Of a stretch of DNA of 64,000 nt, positions 23,169 through 35,200 are shown piece by piece. The position numbers were made by a program, and so were the translations under genes. The stretch lies in contig LATX02000222.1 of the NCBI GenBank assembly GCA_001466705.2, forward strand, positions 434,001 through 498,000, read 5' to 3'. A model generated the notes under the pieces. That model saw only the letters and a list, made by a program, of their open reading frames with translations, was not told where the DNA came from and did not search any database. The stretch's first letter is position 1; every line of letters begins with the position of its first letter. Source of the stretch: Moniliophthora roreri (Eukaryota > Basidiomycota > Agaricomycetes > Agaricales > Marasmiaceae).

Positions 23169-24597
23169 ATGTCCAATGCAACTTCGACCTCTTCTTCCAG
23201 CACTAGTGATTATCATGCTCACCACATGCCCTTCCCTCCCTCTGGATCTAGTCTTCATTATGAAGACGACATCACCTATACCGGACTCTTTAATCTCTCT
23301 CCCTTTGAGCTCCTTTTCCTGGTCAATACTGGAGGACATGACGACGCCTTACGAAACGTGTCTATGGGACAGCCCTACTTACAATTCGCTATTGATGGTC
23401 TTATTCGTCTTCGGGTGCAACGTGCCTCCCTCAATGCGATCATTGAGGAGACAAATGTATATGTGGCTAATCTTGCATTCAATGCAACAGCAACTGCACC
23501 CAATCCCCTCCGAGTAGAGGGACCCATGACAGTACCATCTTTTCCCGTTGATTCTAATTGACTCGAATTTCATCTTTGACACCAACTTTCTGGACTAGGT
23601 CCCCTCCCCGAGAACATTTGCGATGCAAATCCAAATGATCCAACATTCTTACAAGCAGCAGAGACATACTGAGCAAGGATCGGGGCAGCTTTGGAGCTTG
23701 CTCTCAATCAGAACCAACTTTGTCCCTGCCATACCAGAACAGAGCCTGTTCTATCTAGGCAGGCTGATTCCACTGCCTTGGACGACGAACGAAAGTCCCC
23801 CTCCCCTCCTTGTGCCCCTTTCAAACTTGTCTACCCACTAATGACCCCTAGCCATGACTCCTCCCCAATCTATGCCCAGTCCATCAGTGTCGCTATGGCA
23901 TCTCCCTCTCCCTCTCCCAGTCCCAAACCTCTCCCCAAGCCTACACCAACACCCACTGGTTTCAACCCCTTCAATGTTGACGACGAACCTCTTGCCCCCC
24001 TCTCAGTACCTTTCTTGGCAAGCGGAAAATTCAACCCCGCCTTCATTAGCATCAGAGATGCAGTCCGAGCCAACCCAAACATACAGATCGACACAAAGGC
24101 ATACACCAACCCCCCATCCCCCTACAACTATCTCAACCACGTCAGCTTCAGTATGGGACGACAAGAATGTCTCCGAAACTGCAGAAGAGGTCGAGAGGAG
24201 GGCCACGATAGAGGAAATCCATGAATTTCTCTGTGCCCTGTGTGCAGGCTGGCAAACCACTGCACCTGAAACTGTCCAAGCTACTGTTGCAAGGAGTGTG
24301 GACTATTTGCACCTGGACATATTCCTTGGCATTGTAGTCTCCGACGAAGGCCGGTTAGACTTCCTCAAATGAACTATTCTGGAAGCTCACATGCTGCTGA
24401 CTACAATCTCTATGGGGGTCATTACGACGACGATCTCTATGGAGACAGAGAATAATAAGATGGCTGTAGACGGCAAAGTAGAGGATCCAGATGATCTAGT
24501 CCCGGTCTTCGTGGGACCATTGGAAGGAGAGCCTCAAGAAGTAACGCTTCCGGATAGAAGGATGGTGACAGTGGTTAGAATGAGATCTACCACTTAA
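23169..24597 (+). pseudogene. extra open region (ORF3) between chromodomain and 3' LTR, frame-broken
   Basis: About 1.4 kb after pol is still coding-like. The first part is open at 23169-23558 (MSNATSTSSSSTSDYHAHHM...; FNLSPFELLFLVNTGGHDDA). A Pro/Ser-rich middle (SPSPSPSPKPLPKPTPTPTG) follows in another frame, then VWDDKNVSETAEEVERR...HEFLCALCAGW and an acidic end. The frames change several times, so it is decayed. It starts about 30 bp after the pol stop. I do not recognise an envelope, RNase or host gene; no membrane segment is evident. Extra 3' ORFs occur in some Gypsy elements, but this product is unknown to me. Confidence 0.5.
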
Positions 24598-24608
24598 AGA
24601 GGGGGTAG
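24594..24608 (+). promoter_or_regulatory. polypurine tract of the chromovirus
   Basis: taaagagggggtag lies directly before the 3' LTR, in the place and composition of the plus-strand DNA primer of LTR retrotransposons. Confidence 0.75.
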
Positions 24609-24991
24609 TGTTACAGACACGTCTTTTTCTCTCTCGCTGAACTCACTTGTACTACCATATGATTGTGTTTCCTTCTGTCTCTTTCTATGACTTTCTATCT
24701 GATGTTATATGACTGTAAAACAGCTCTGATGTAGCATTACTTAAATGTTCTACCAAGTTCTATAGTGTTCTAGTAGATACAAACGAGTAGCTACATTGTA
24801 CCTATTTAAGGACTGCAATACTGGGTCTAAGCTCTTCAGCTTGACCTGGTTAATCATAACTTGTGTCTAGTAATGAACAGACGGATCTCAGAACCTCAGA
24901 AACCTCTGAGCGAACTCAAACTTGAACCTTGACTTGACTTTACTTTGTTAGTAAGGTTGAGTGTTGATGTTGCTGCGCAAGTGACGTAACA
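24609..24991 (+). repeat. 3' LTR of the chromovirus
   Basis: 383 bp, direct partner of 17951-18333, followed by the AATAT duplication at 24992-24996. Confidence 0.95.
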
Positions 24992-25388
24992 AATATTCTC
25001 ATTAATGTATCATCAAAGGCTTTTATTCTTCCTTCAAGTTGAGTGTGAATTGAAAATATTATTAAAAATGAAAATATTCCCTTTAGTATGCTTTTGATAG
25101 AGAGGTATGATATGGTGTAGTTCCCTACAGGTTTCAAAATGCTCCTCTGTGTTCAGATTTGCTATTTATTTTCATACTAGCAGTAGTTGGGTACCCCTGT
25201 ATGGCCTACCATCAACTATTACTCTGCTAATATTTTGTATCCTTCTCTACTACTCACTTTAACTAGCTGCTCAGAGCTCACACTAGTCCTCAATTCCCTT
25301 GTATATTTCATTTTCAACCATGAAAGTGCAAAATATTCTCTATTTGCATATAAAATAAAAGGTAAAAGTTATGCATATCAGTGGCATC

Positions 25389-25521
25389 AGGATTTCCCAT
25401 AGACTCTGCCTGCCACTTTTCTGGATTTTTTGCTGTTTTGAGATGCCTTTTGGGCCATTTTTGGCCCAAAAAGCACCCAAAAAGAGAAAGAAAGCCAGGA
25501 AAGTAGCTATGGGGAAATCCT
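25389..25521. mobile_element. 133-bp fold-back (MITE-like) element
   Basis: The two ends are inverted (AGGATTTCCCATAG and CTATGGGGAAATCCT), and the inner part folds on TTTTTGGGCC / GGCCCAAAAA, so most of the unit can form one hairpin. No clear target duplication is visible, so the superfamily is open. Confidence 0.55.
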
Positions 25522-26429
25522 AATAGGTTTATGAATAGTATATTGTTGTTGGCACCTGCTCATATCTAACGACAAGATATTAAGGTCAGCATTAAATATG
25601 TATTTTCCTCTCTGACTATGAAGAAAGAACATACTACTATGAAACCAGACCCAGTTATTTGTATTGATAATTTGAGATACAAAATAGTTGCTACTAAAAT
25701 AGACTATTCTCTTAAACTGTATAATATAAATCTGTTGCCAGTTAGAAGCTGAAACAATGTGTCAAGGTATGGAATACTGTAGTCAGTTAAGTTCCCTCTG
25801 ATATTTACTCCAAGTAGTAGTGGAGGTGACTGGAATTTGTGTTGTGAGATCACTGGACTTCCACAGGATCTGCAAGAAAAAGATGTATCTAATAGCAGCA
25901 AAAGTCTTTAGGCAATACAAGTATTAGATACTTGTGAAGAGGCAACTGATGCCTGTAGAGCAGTGGTAGCAGATATCACACAGAGTGATGAGAGGGAGGA
26001 ACTGAACTATAGATTGCAGTGTGTACAAGCTGCTTAAATATGTAAGAATAACAAAGGAGTAGATATAATAGGTAAGTATAAAGGAAAGAGAGAAAGGAGG
26101 AATATTGTATAGGTTTTGTATGTAGGTGTTGATAGTAACTATGTGAGGCATGTGTATATGTCAATGGTAGAGGAAGTGAGTGATAGATTAAAAGGGTAGA
26201 ATGAAAGAAGCCAACATATATATATAGAAACAAATACAAACCTCTGACAGTATCTCTATACTAACTGTAATATAGGCTGGATCTCATTAAGCATTTCACT
26301 ATAATTGTTGTACATATATGCTGGTGGACAAAGTGCTGTGCTGTACAGTAAGAGGGTGCTACCATAAGGAGCAATCTGTTCATGGGAGAAAATTCCATAA
26401 TGGCAAAAGGCTTGAAAATTTTTGGCTTA
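25522..26429. other. AT-rich intergenic DNA
   Basis: No coding or structural feature is supported. Short frames on the minus strand near 25924-26239 are Tyr/Ser/Leu-rich and look like chance translations of AT-rich DNA. Confidence 0.35.
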
Positions 26430-27010
26430 GTTGCAACAATAAAGAATGAATTTGGTTAAATCCAAACTTGTAACATTAAATGATGGGTTGTCCTGCTTCC
26501 AGAAACATTCATACACATTTCTCCTAACCAAGGAAGAGTGTTCCTGAATAAGATATGGATTTCAGAATTGACACTTGAAATGAGAACAACAATGCACTGG
26601 AACCAAGTATCTTTGTAATTTGAAATTGAAAAGAGCAGCTGGGTGCTAGACATCCTGAAAATAATGCTATAAGGGTGCAGTTTTACTTCTTGACCATGTT
26701 TATTGTAGTGGTTTGGACAAGATCAACTATGTTCTGCTGTCTCTTGTTAATCCACAATCCACCCTGTGCTTCAGATAAGTGATTTTAAAATCCCTGGGAA
26801 AGGTTGGCAATGGTGTTGTAAGAAGTAAAACCTGTTGTTTTGTTAAAGGCATATTCAAACCCTCTTTTTTACAAAAACCTTTCAAGCAGTTAGTTCTCCT
26901 CTGGGTATGTTGCAACTTGAAGTTTGGAGGTGTGCTGGTGGAAAGATTTGATGTGTAAATGTCATTGAGAGACTATGGATGAAAGCAAGATGTTTCACAT
27001 TCAACCAATT
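26430..27010 (-). pseudogene. X-family copy X6, strongly CpG-depleted relic
   Basis: Aligns with X2 at 37915-38330 and X5 at 49920-50300, sharing blocks such as gatgggttgtcc, ctcctaaccaaggaagag and gatatggatttcagaa. Where X2 has CpG, this copy has TpG or CpA almost everywhere (gaacgacaacgcaccgg in X2 reads gaacaacaatgcactgg here). It is therefore an old, methylation-decayed fragment. No function can remain. Confidence 0.65.
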
Positions 27011-27649
27011 TGTATATCTGAAAGCTCATGTGGCAAGGTGATAGGTGAGGTGGCAGACTATATATTAGTGGTACTCAATTATGATTTTATTTTATGATCT
27101 ATGTGGCTTGTTGCTGTTAAGTTAGTGGCTAGTCAGAACAATGCCAAATCTGGCATAAGGGCCAAAAAGTGTCCTGGGTCATCTTGAATCTTCTTCTATG
27201 CTATGAACTTGCTGTTGAGCATCTTCCAGATCAATACAAAGCCCAGCTGAGAAGAAGAAACAACATGTCAGGGCTCTGGAGACTTTTGCCATCATGCTGT
27301 TTGCAAATGCTAAAGAAGATGAAGAAATTTTCTCTGCAATGATTATAGCATATCTGGTTTGGAGAGCATGTCAAGAATGGAGGAAGTATGGTCAATTTGG
27401 AAGGTGGGGACCATATAACCAGCAGATTTTTTTGATGTCATGATATATAGATTTCCTGAATGCTGGTTTAGAGCATAGATGCAGTGCACATATGGATTCC
27501 TTTCACATTTTTCTTTATACTTATCATTTGCTTCACTTGTGTAGTATGGGCCATGACACATTCTGGAAGATACACAACATGATAGAAGAAGACTCAGTAT
27601 TCATCAGTAGGCTACAGAATCTCCAATGTTCTATTAAATACCAACTTGC
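27011..27649. other. AT-rich intergenic DNA
   Basis: Nothing recognisable. Overlapping frames on both strands near 27343-27722 fall partly inside the R2 repeat and have no motif. Confidence 0.35.
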
Positions 27650-28330
27650 TAATATGGCAAACCTAGAAAAGACCCAATTTTATTTGATTTACACTATATT
27701 TGATTCAAAACACTTTACATGAGATAATATGTAATCAGGACTAGAGTGAGCCCAGTCTGCTAGTCATTGCCTTAGAGAAGCTACAGTATGTTGGAAAGTA
27801 CAAAGTGCTATATGTCATGCTATACAGAGGTGTCTAAGCTGTACATTCTGACTTATCTATAAATCAGACCTGAAGTGGATCACTCCTGAAACCTGTAGAG
27901 AACCTAACTATGACTATATGAATGTGTTGGTTAGTTAACTAAGCTCTCAAAAAGTGCTATCAATGGGATTTTTTGTTTTGTTTACTTTTCTATAATATCT
28001 GCAAAGTGCAACATGTAGTCCAATAGTACAGAGGTACTTAGAGAAGACATCAAACAGAGAGACAACCTGAAAAAGGAACAATCAAAGAATGTTGTCAGGA
28101 TTCAATATGCAGATCAGAGTCAAAGCAGATGATCTCTTAACAAAGAGTTCTAATGTGGTGAAGACAGATGAAATCACTTAACAAGAAGCAACATAGTCTC
28201 AGAAAGAGTTTAAACACCTCTGAATGAGTGTAGCTACCTGCATACAGATACAATGAGACATATAATTACTATCTAAAGCCTGTGAAGTTCTAGAATACAC
28301 TGTCAAAGGAGATAGGAATCATAACAATAG
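27650..28330 (-). repeat. dispersed repeat R2, inverted copy
   Basis: Reverse-complement partner of 14100-14770, including the shared end motif (aacctagaaaagacccaattttat at 27660-27683). The two copies lie 13 kb apart in opposite orientation. Confidence 0.55.
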
Positions 28331-28969
28331 TGCTGATCTAGTGTCTATCTGTCAGATTATTAGGTCATTTAATAGTTACTATCCACCAATGCAGATTGCT
28401 CTCTCAACCACCACCATCCAAACAAATGAATTCATATCTGATTCTAATCCAATCCACTAGAAGCTCTAAGCACAGTCAGCCATTCCACATATACTTGTTT
28501 ATATTCTCCCTTAGCTACTAGCATTCCTTCTAGCTTTCATTCTGTCCATCCTCCCACCAACTCATGTAAGCTCCAGTGCCAAGAGCACTAACAAAAAGAC
28601 ACCTGACAGGTTAGCTCAGCTATTGCACTCTCTGAGCATTTACCCAACTGCTCTACCAGCTGTTTCACAAACTCAGAATTCAACAGCCCTGTTAAGAACC
28701 TTGCCAGCATCCTCATGTTTGCTCTGAACCTAGTGCTCAGGAGAGGCTTTCATCAGGCTAATGTTAGCTGAGGCAGCTAAAAAGTTCTTTGAGGGCTGTT
28801 GCTATTGCCATTTTTAAGAGTAAGGTAAACATCTGAATTTCAATTGGTAAGCTAAAGGCTCTATCTATACAGGTCTATTTCAGAGGCCTTCTTATAGTTG
28901 CAACAATCTTGCAGAAACCATCCAACAGAGTATGAATTCTTCATTTTATTTCAAATTTGTGACAGTAAA
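28331..28969. other. AT-rich intergenic DNA
   Basis: No gene or repeat structure that I can support. Confidence 0.3.
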
Positions 28970-28971
28970 TA

Positions 28972-29231
28972 CACAGCCCTCTAGAAAGTAACCAGAAATA
29001 TCAAAAAAAAATTCCCATACCTGTCAATAGCCTTGAGTCCCCAATGAATCAGTTTTTACATAGCAAGTCAAGCTGGCATTGAAATGTTTTGGGAATCTTT
29101 GCTCTTGAGGAGCATGAAGGTTATATAAAAGTGAAGTGGTATAATGTAAAGGTCAGTCAAAATTACACAACACACTTTATTATAGACATGGGAAATTTTT
29201 CTGATATTTCTAGTTACTTTCTAAGGGACTG
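28972..29231. mobile_element. 260-bp Tc1/mariner-like MITE
   Basis: Inverted ends of about 45 bp: the left arm (cacagccctctagaaagtaa...) and the complement of the right arm (cagtcccttagaaagtaact...) share GAAAGTAAC(C/T)AGAAATATCA. TA dinucleotides flank both ends (28970-28971 and 29232-29233), as expected for Tc1/mariner insertion. The element lies 145 bp beyond the stop of TM copy C. Confidence 0.65.
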
Positions 29232-29375
29232 TATATAACCCTTCTTGCTTGCCTTTCTTCCATCTCAGTGTATCTCAGAGCTGCCTATGGGAATTAATCT
29301 AGAAGTCTTTCACATTATATACTACTTGTATTTCATTGAGATATTCACTTTCACAACATTAACTATATCTGACTA

Positions 29376-31983
29376 TTACACAGACCATCTTCCTACTATA
29401 AGACCTACTATTATGCCCATCAACACAATTGGCCACCTTATAATCATGAAGATTAAGGCTATGCCAACCAATGCTATCATAGAAACAGGGGTCTTTTTCA
29501 TTCTATTCAGAATTTAAAGTAAGATCTAAGTAGCAGGACATCATACCTTGTTTCTTTGCAATAGCTTCAAGGACTCAAGAGCTTTGTTGCTAGCATCAGA
29601 TCCAACAGTAGAAGAACCAATATTAATGTTGGCATTAGATGTAGGAGGTGCTTTTAAGAGTAAGCAATAAGTAATGGCAAGCAGAAGACTGTTTCAAAAG
29701 TAAACTTACAGACAATATCAGAAATTGCCTTGTTTACTGAATATTTTTGACTGCTTTAGCAATACTATATAGCATTTCAATAGAAAGAATTTATACCTTC
29801 AGTGTCATTAACTGAATAGCTTCTATTGGTCACCAAGATAATTGATTGCTCTCCAAATTCAGAGCTAGATTGGGTAGATACTTGGGCCTCAATGACTAGG
29901 CTTGAAGAACAAGTAGCATCAGGTGGTAACTCTGCATCTGATATAAATTCTAATTGAATGTTAATGCAATATTTTAGCAACTAAAGAAAATCCATACCTT
30001 GCAGTTCTTCAAGTCTCCCTTCACCTCCAACAACTTCAAAAATAGGAAGTTTGAGTGACTGAGTAAGACTCAGTGTCTTGGGATTAAAGCCTTTAGAGGC
30101 ATGAAGTTGTTGAATGGCATCATAGGCACTGCAATTCCACCATATATGCCAAACTTCAATCTGAGATGCAAAAGAGAGCAGCTCTAAGGATACTTGCAAA
30201 TCTTCTGACATCTCTCTGCACCCAGAAGAGTCAAAAGACCAAAAGTATTTTGATCTCATGACCCAGGAATTCCAAGTAGTTTCAGAGTCTGAAGGTCTGG
30301 GAATTGGTTGGATAAAGAGGTATAAGGGTTCACTAGCTGAGATATCTCTATTTTTCTGTGCTGAGTGTTTCTTTTGACATTGGAAACTAAGCCAGAAACA
30401 ACTCAGAATAGCTGGAAAGTGTCAGTAGATATGTACTAGAAGAAATCAATGTTAAAACATACTATATTCTTCCCATTCATCTTTACAGATCCCAAGTTGG
30501 CTAAACACACTGTGTGCCTGTGATAGCCAGGACTCTGTAAGCTCATTCCATTCCCCCAACAGAGTATAGCATAATCCAAATGATTGATTCTGCAAATCTT
30601 GAATATCTGATGGCAAGACTGTGAATCTATATCAATAGTCAGCTCAAAACATCTATATTATTTTATATATACACACCTAATTGAGCCATTATTCATGTCA
30701 ACTTTGCTTTCCCACATTGCATCTGGTATATTCCACTGATGGTCAGGTTTATAATACCACTTCTTTCTGTCTCCTGGCCATCTAGCAATGATTTCACGAT
30801 GGGTTATGTGGTAGATTGTGCCAGGTAGAGAGAGGAGTACAGATGCAGTATCTTTGTTGGCTATAACTTCATAGGTTCCTCTGCTGGATGTGTTGATTCC
30901 TTGAAGAATATTATAGGCAGTGAGGGTTTGAATAAGATAGTTGAAGATAGTAGTAGAATCACTATAGGCTTGAAGGGGCAGGGGAGTAGGATTGTTGCTG
31001 GCTGAGTTGGAACTAAAACCAGATGCAAGGTATGCTAGGATTTGGAATGAACCAAAAAATGGCCCCCTGGACAGTTGGCCAGTTCTTGGGTTGATCCACA
31101 GCTCACAAACATCCTATTGTTTCAGTTGTCAATGCAGGTTTGACATAATATCAGTAGAACTTGGCATACCAGAATATTGCTAGCTATTTGTGCTACACCA
31201 AACTATGAACAACATTTGAATCAGAACAAGGCCATAAGGTAGAGGAATCTTGAACACACTTGACAACAGATATAGGTATATAGAAGAGGGGACAACTGAT
31301 TTTGCTCAAAGATCTGGGAAAATGGGACAGGTGCTAAGGGCTAAAGGAAATGAGCATGGTTGAAACAGAGAAATAATAGTTTTTCACCATCATGAAAGAC
31401 TAGAGCAGGTAATGATGTTCCTTGATTGTAGCCATAAAGCTGAACACAGTTGATGTCCCTAGAGGCAAACAGTTGTGTAAGACTTCACATTATAGTGATG
31501 AGATTGACAAACTTGATGGAGGAGAATTGCTCAAAATCTTGTTGAAAGGCCTGTATTCATGTGTTAGATGATATAGTATAGTTTGAGAAATAGAACTACC
31601 TTGAAGGCATCAGGACCAGTGTAAAGGATGTATAGAAATTCTGAATCTTTATCTTCACCACTAATGCTGGCAATGCTGATCTTGCGACAGGCATTCAGGT
31701 GTCTCCATTTCCTTTGATCCCATCTCTGGACCAAGGTCTCTCCAACTCTTCTCTTGAGACGGACTTTACATGTTGGGACATTGTAATACTAGATTTAAAA
31801 TATTATTTTTCAGCATATAGGTAATGAATAGCTAGTCTGATAGTCAACCCACTCTTGCCTTTCCTCTCGATTGAAATACTGAATCAGATCCCCTCGAACA
31901 TTGTTGTTGTTGTGTTGGTCCCTTCCGACATTTGTAAACTGTGAGTGTTCAACAGTGATACGGGATGAACCTTGGATAGACAT
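29376..31983 (-). CDS. TM-family protein copy C, 13 exons, 647 aa, C-terminal membrane anchor
   Basis: Rebuilt by comparison with copies A and B. Exons on the minus strand: 31849-31983, 31600-31788, 31513-31550, three short ones (71, 74, 33 nt) down to the next long exon, 30677-31113, 30463-30626, 29998-30411, 29797-29937, 29710-29736, 29547-29650 and 29376-29492. All phases match copy A and no stop interrupts the joined frame. The N-terminus has SQFTNVGRDQHNNNN followed by GDLIQYF. A central exon begins DVCELWINPRTGQLSRGPF. An acidic/Ser-rich linker (STQSSSEFGEQSI) follows, then a C-terminal hydrophobic segment (VSMIALVGIALIFMII..., ending GLIVGRWSV). Intron 1 starts GTTGAC because the usual exon end is deleted, the one weak junction. 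I do not recognise the family. The gene lies head-to-head with segment S1. Confidence 0.65.
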
Positions 31984-32239
31984 GGCAGATGGTGGAAGTG
32001 GAGAAGGGGAGGGAAGGAACGTATCACGCTTAAGGTGTGTGTGGCATGAGAATAGCACAGGTTTCAGGCACTGATTTTCTCACTGCGGATTTCAATTTCA
32101 GCGCTTCAGTAAATGCACAGCACAGTCAATCATGAGCGTTAATTGTACACAGATAGCGCCCAGCCAACACGATATCAATACACTTGATGCCATCGCCGCT
32201 GACTTCATTGTCCCTCTCGACTAGAATTTTCTGTCCATA

Positions 32240-35200
32240 TACTCACTCCGACCACACCAGCAGCTATGAAGCAGCGTGCCTGCCGACCACCGCTTCATCC
32301 AGTTGCTCCAGTTGCTCCATGTCCTGCATTGTCATTCCATCGAACTCAACCTTCCGCACATAGTTCTTGGCCGAGATCTGCCGGTATATATGTAAGTAAC
32401 AAAATGAACGAGACACGAACGATAACATACCTGATTAGCCAGTTGTGAGTTCGCGGTCGTTTATTGTCGATAGAGGCACTTTCTTCGAGAAGGGCTTTCC
32501 TCGTTGAATTAAGCGAGTTTAGTATACGAGGCTGAATACGAAAGGCAGTGACTTACCATCGCGCGCAAGATGGACTGGAGCACGATTTGACAGTTTGTAG
32601 TCTATCCTATCTCCGATTCTACGGTGTGTACTCGTGTGAGCCTGGCTGGCAAAGCGGGAGCGTTAGAAGGGGGTGGGGGATGCTAAGTAGTACGTATTCA
32701 CTTGCCTGCGTCTCCTTTCTCCTCCCAGCCCGAAACCCATTCTATATCAACCATAAATCCGTCGTGACTTGAAGGTGCTCTAAGAGGGATCAGGAGGAAT
32801 GGGTCAAAACATCCAATTCTGCACCATAGTGGTGGTAACGTCGAACAATGTGTTATCGCGCGATAATATTCGTTTCCCATATTCGTACATCTCTTGACTA
32901 GACAACAAGGAAGCATGATCCTGGATAGGATATGAGATCTCGAGATTCAAACTTGAAATGGGAACGACAACGTACCATAATCTGACCTGTAGTTCCGATC
33001 GAATAGAGCGGATGGGTGCTGCGACGAGAGTGCACCCTAGAGATGAGGTAGATCTTTCGGCCGGTCCAGTCTTCCTGCTTCTCTCGTCAAGCCCCACCGT
33101 GTTCGTCGTAGTAGTTTGGACCATATCAACTCTCTTCTCTGTATCTCGTATCCACCTGTGCTCCGGATACGGCGATATTGTTGTGGGGCGAAGCAACCCG
33201 ACCCTCGGTTCGTTGAAAACGTATTCATTCCCATCTTTGCGATTTCTTCACGGTTATGTTAGAGATGTGGGCGGTAGCGTACGCCGGTGGGGAAGACTGG
33301 GCGCGAGGGTGTTATAAAGGACTGTGAATGAAAGGGATTGGAGTGTGGTTCGTGCAAGGGGAGATGATTTGGGAGAGTCAAAAGGTGCCAGGTGGTAGTT
33401 TGATCGATGAAAGAGTGCGCTGGTGACACGTTGATAATGACGAAGATGGAATCACGCTGTAACGTGGCGAGAGATACATGGTAGGCACATGTTGCTTCAA
33501 AGCTCCAATTCCTCGTGTAGCGGGAATTGGTGTATAGGGAGATGATTATTCGGGAGGTGAGAATGAGATTGATTGGTAACGAGGCAATCGACAATGCCTA
33601 TGTTGACAAGGGCGAAGTAGAAATCATGTCGAGTAATGGGTAGAATATATCAGTTGGATCCATGGGGAAACGGGAACGTTTTGTTAAGGGAATTATGGTC
33701 GGTAAACTTTTGTCTGATTATGAAGTAGAGTAATAGTAGTCAGAGGAAGGTGATGGGGTGATAGAGAGTTGCTCATACCAATTATGAAAATTACTGTCCG
33801 GACCTCTTTAGATGACGACCACGGGGGTTTTGCGAACCGAAATATTGATATCGGGATTCCCAGCGAGATGGCCAAGCGAGTCCGTGGTCTGGAAAGTGAA
33901 GGTTCAGGGCAGGCCTTACTTCTGCAGCTATAACGAATGCCAGTCAGACTGACGACGGAAATTGAGACCAGGGAGCATTGAAAACGCGTTGATAACGGTA
34001 AAGCCTTGGATCTGAGAATTCAACTGTTGGTGCAATGGCTGACACCAAGATCTAGCATTCAGACTGAGCTTGTGCAACAATACCGCGAGTGAAGATAGTT
34101 ATAAGGAGCTTTGTGGATGGTAGTCGCGGCATTACTTGTCATCAACAACTGCCATTTATATATCTATCTAGCATCTTTGATTCCCAGTGCACTCTCACCT
34201 TGTTCAAAGCAATGCTGCAACAGTAGCGCGACAGGCCGATGCCATGCTGGTACGCTGCACCTCGTTAGTTATCTGACTTTGTACCTGACAGACGAAGGCT
34301 ACAGATCATTCAATTTCACTATTGCTCAACTCCCCAATCCGTCGACTTTTCACTGGCCAACTGGTATCCAGGCAGTCCCGATCCAACGCTCCTTCAATCC
34401 CACAGACGTACTGACATATAGAACGAGCTACCCACATCATCCCAACGCCAAGCCTGCTTCATCCCTACCCAACGCTTCACCTCCACAACGTTCCCGCAAA
34501 GCGCTGCTCTCCAAACATCGTCGATCGTCGATCGTCGAGTGTAGGCCTGGTCTAGAGAAGAAATCAAAGAAAATGAAAGGCAGACCACTCAACTTGGCGT
34601 CACGAAGCAAGATTGCACAAGGTGTCAGGCGATTCCTGAAATCAGAGCCTTCGTGATGTCCTCTTCCCGAGGGTGCTTGGTATTCGATGTCTCGTTGGGG
34701 TAATCATGTATCGGCACTATTCTAGCTTCTGGTACGATCGTGTCAAGCTTTGGGCAGAGCATTCCCAGTCCTCAGGCGATCCCTCATTGTCATGTTGGTT
34801 ATGTGTTGGAGACGTCGGCGAGTTTATGGTGTTCATGCGGGTGTAAGCAGATGCGTTGACTGGGGTGTGCACCCTTTTCAATGCCTTCTACTCATTTTCA
34901 CTCACGCCCTCAAACGAAGATAGGCACAATCGATACTGAAAAGGAAAGCAAACTTCATCCAAGCCAAGCCGCCAGCCTTGCGCAAGATTCTATGCGAGCA
35001 TACTACGGATCTTGTGGGTACGTTCACTTTCTCTTCTTAGGTGTCCGAATATGGTTTTGATATCCGTTATCTAGCATTTCTCCAATCCCAAACCCCACTT
35101 CACTGTACATCTTCCCACCACCAGTCTCAGGTCTATAGTGCCCCCGAATCCCATCTCTACCTGTCAAGGCGCGATTTCGTCGTTGCAGTAAAGCTGGCGT

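Larger units (their letters stand above)
17951..24991 (+). mobile_element. Ty3/Gypsy chromovirus LTR retrotransposon, full length, decayed
   Basis: A complete LTR retrotransposon: 383-bp LTRs at 17951-18333 and 24609-24991, both starting TGTTA and ending TAACA, flanked by the 5-bp duplication AATAT (17946-17950 and 24992-24996). Gene order gag (CCHC) - protease - RT - RNase H - integrase - chromodomain places it in the Gypsy chromovirus group. A third open region follows the chromodomain before a polypurine tract (24594-24608). Several in-frame stops, at least one frameshift and a gap in the integrase make it non-autonomous. It sits inside CpG-depleted DNA but still has more CpG than its surroundings, so it is younger than its neighbours. 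Confidence 0.95.

Noticed and set aside
34111..34656. 181-codon plus-strand open frame in S1 with a hydrophobic start and basic end.
   Set aside because: The S2 duplicate does not keep this frame, so coding is not supported.
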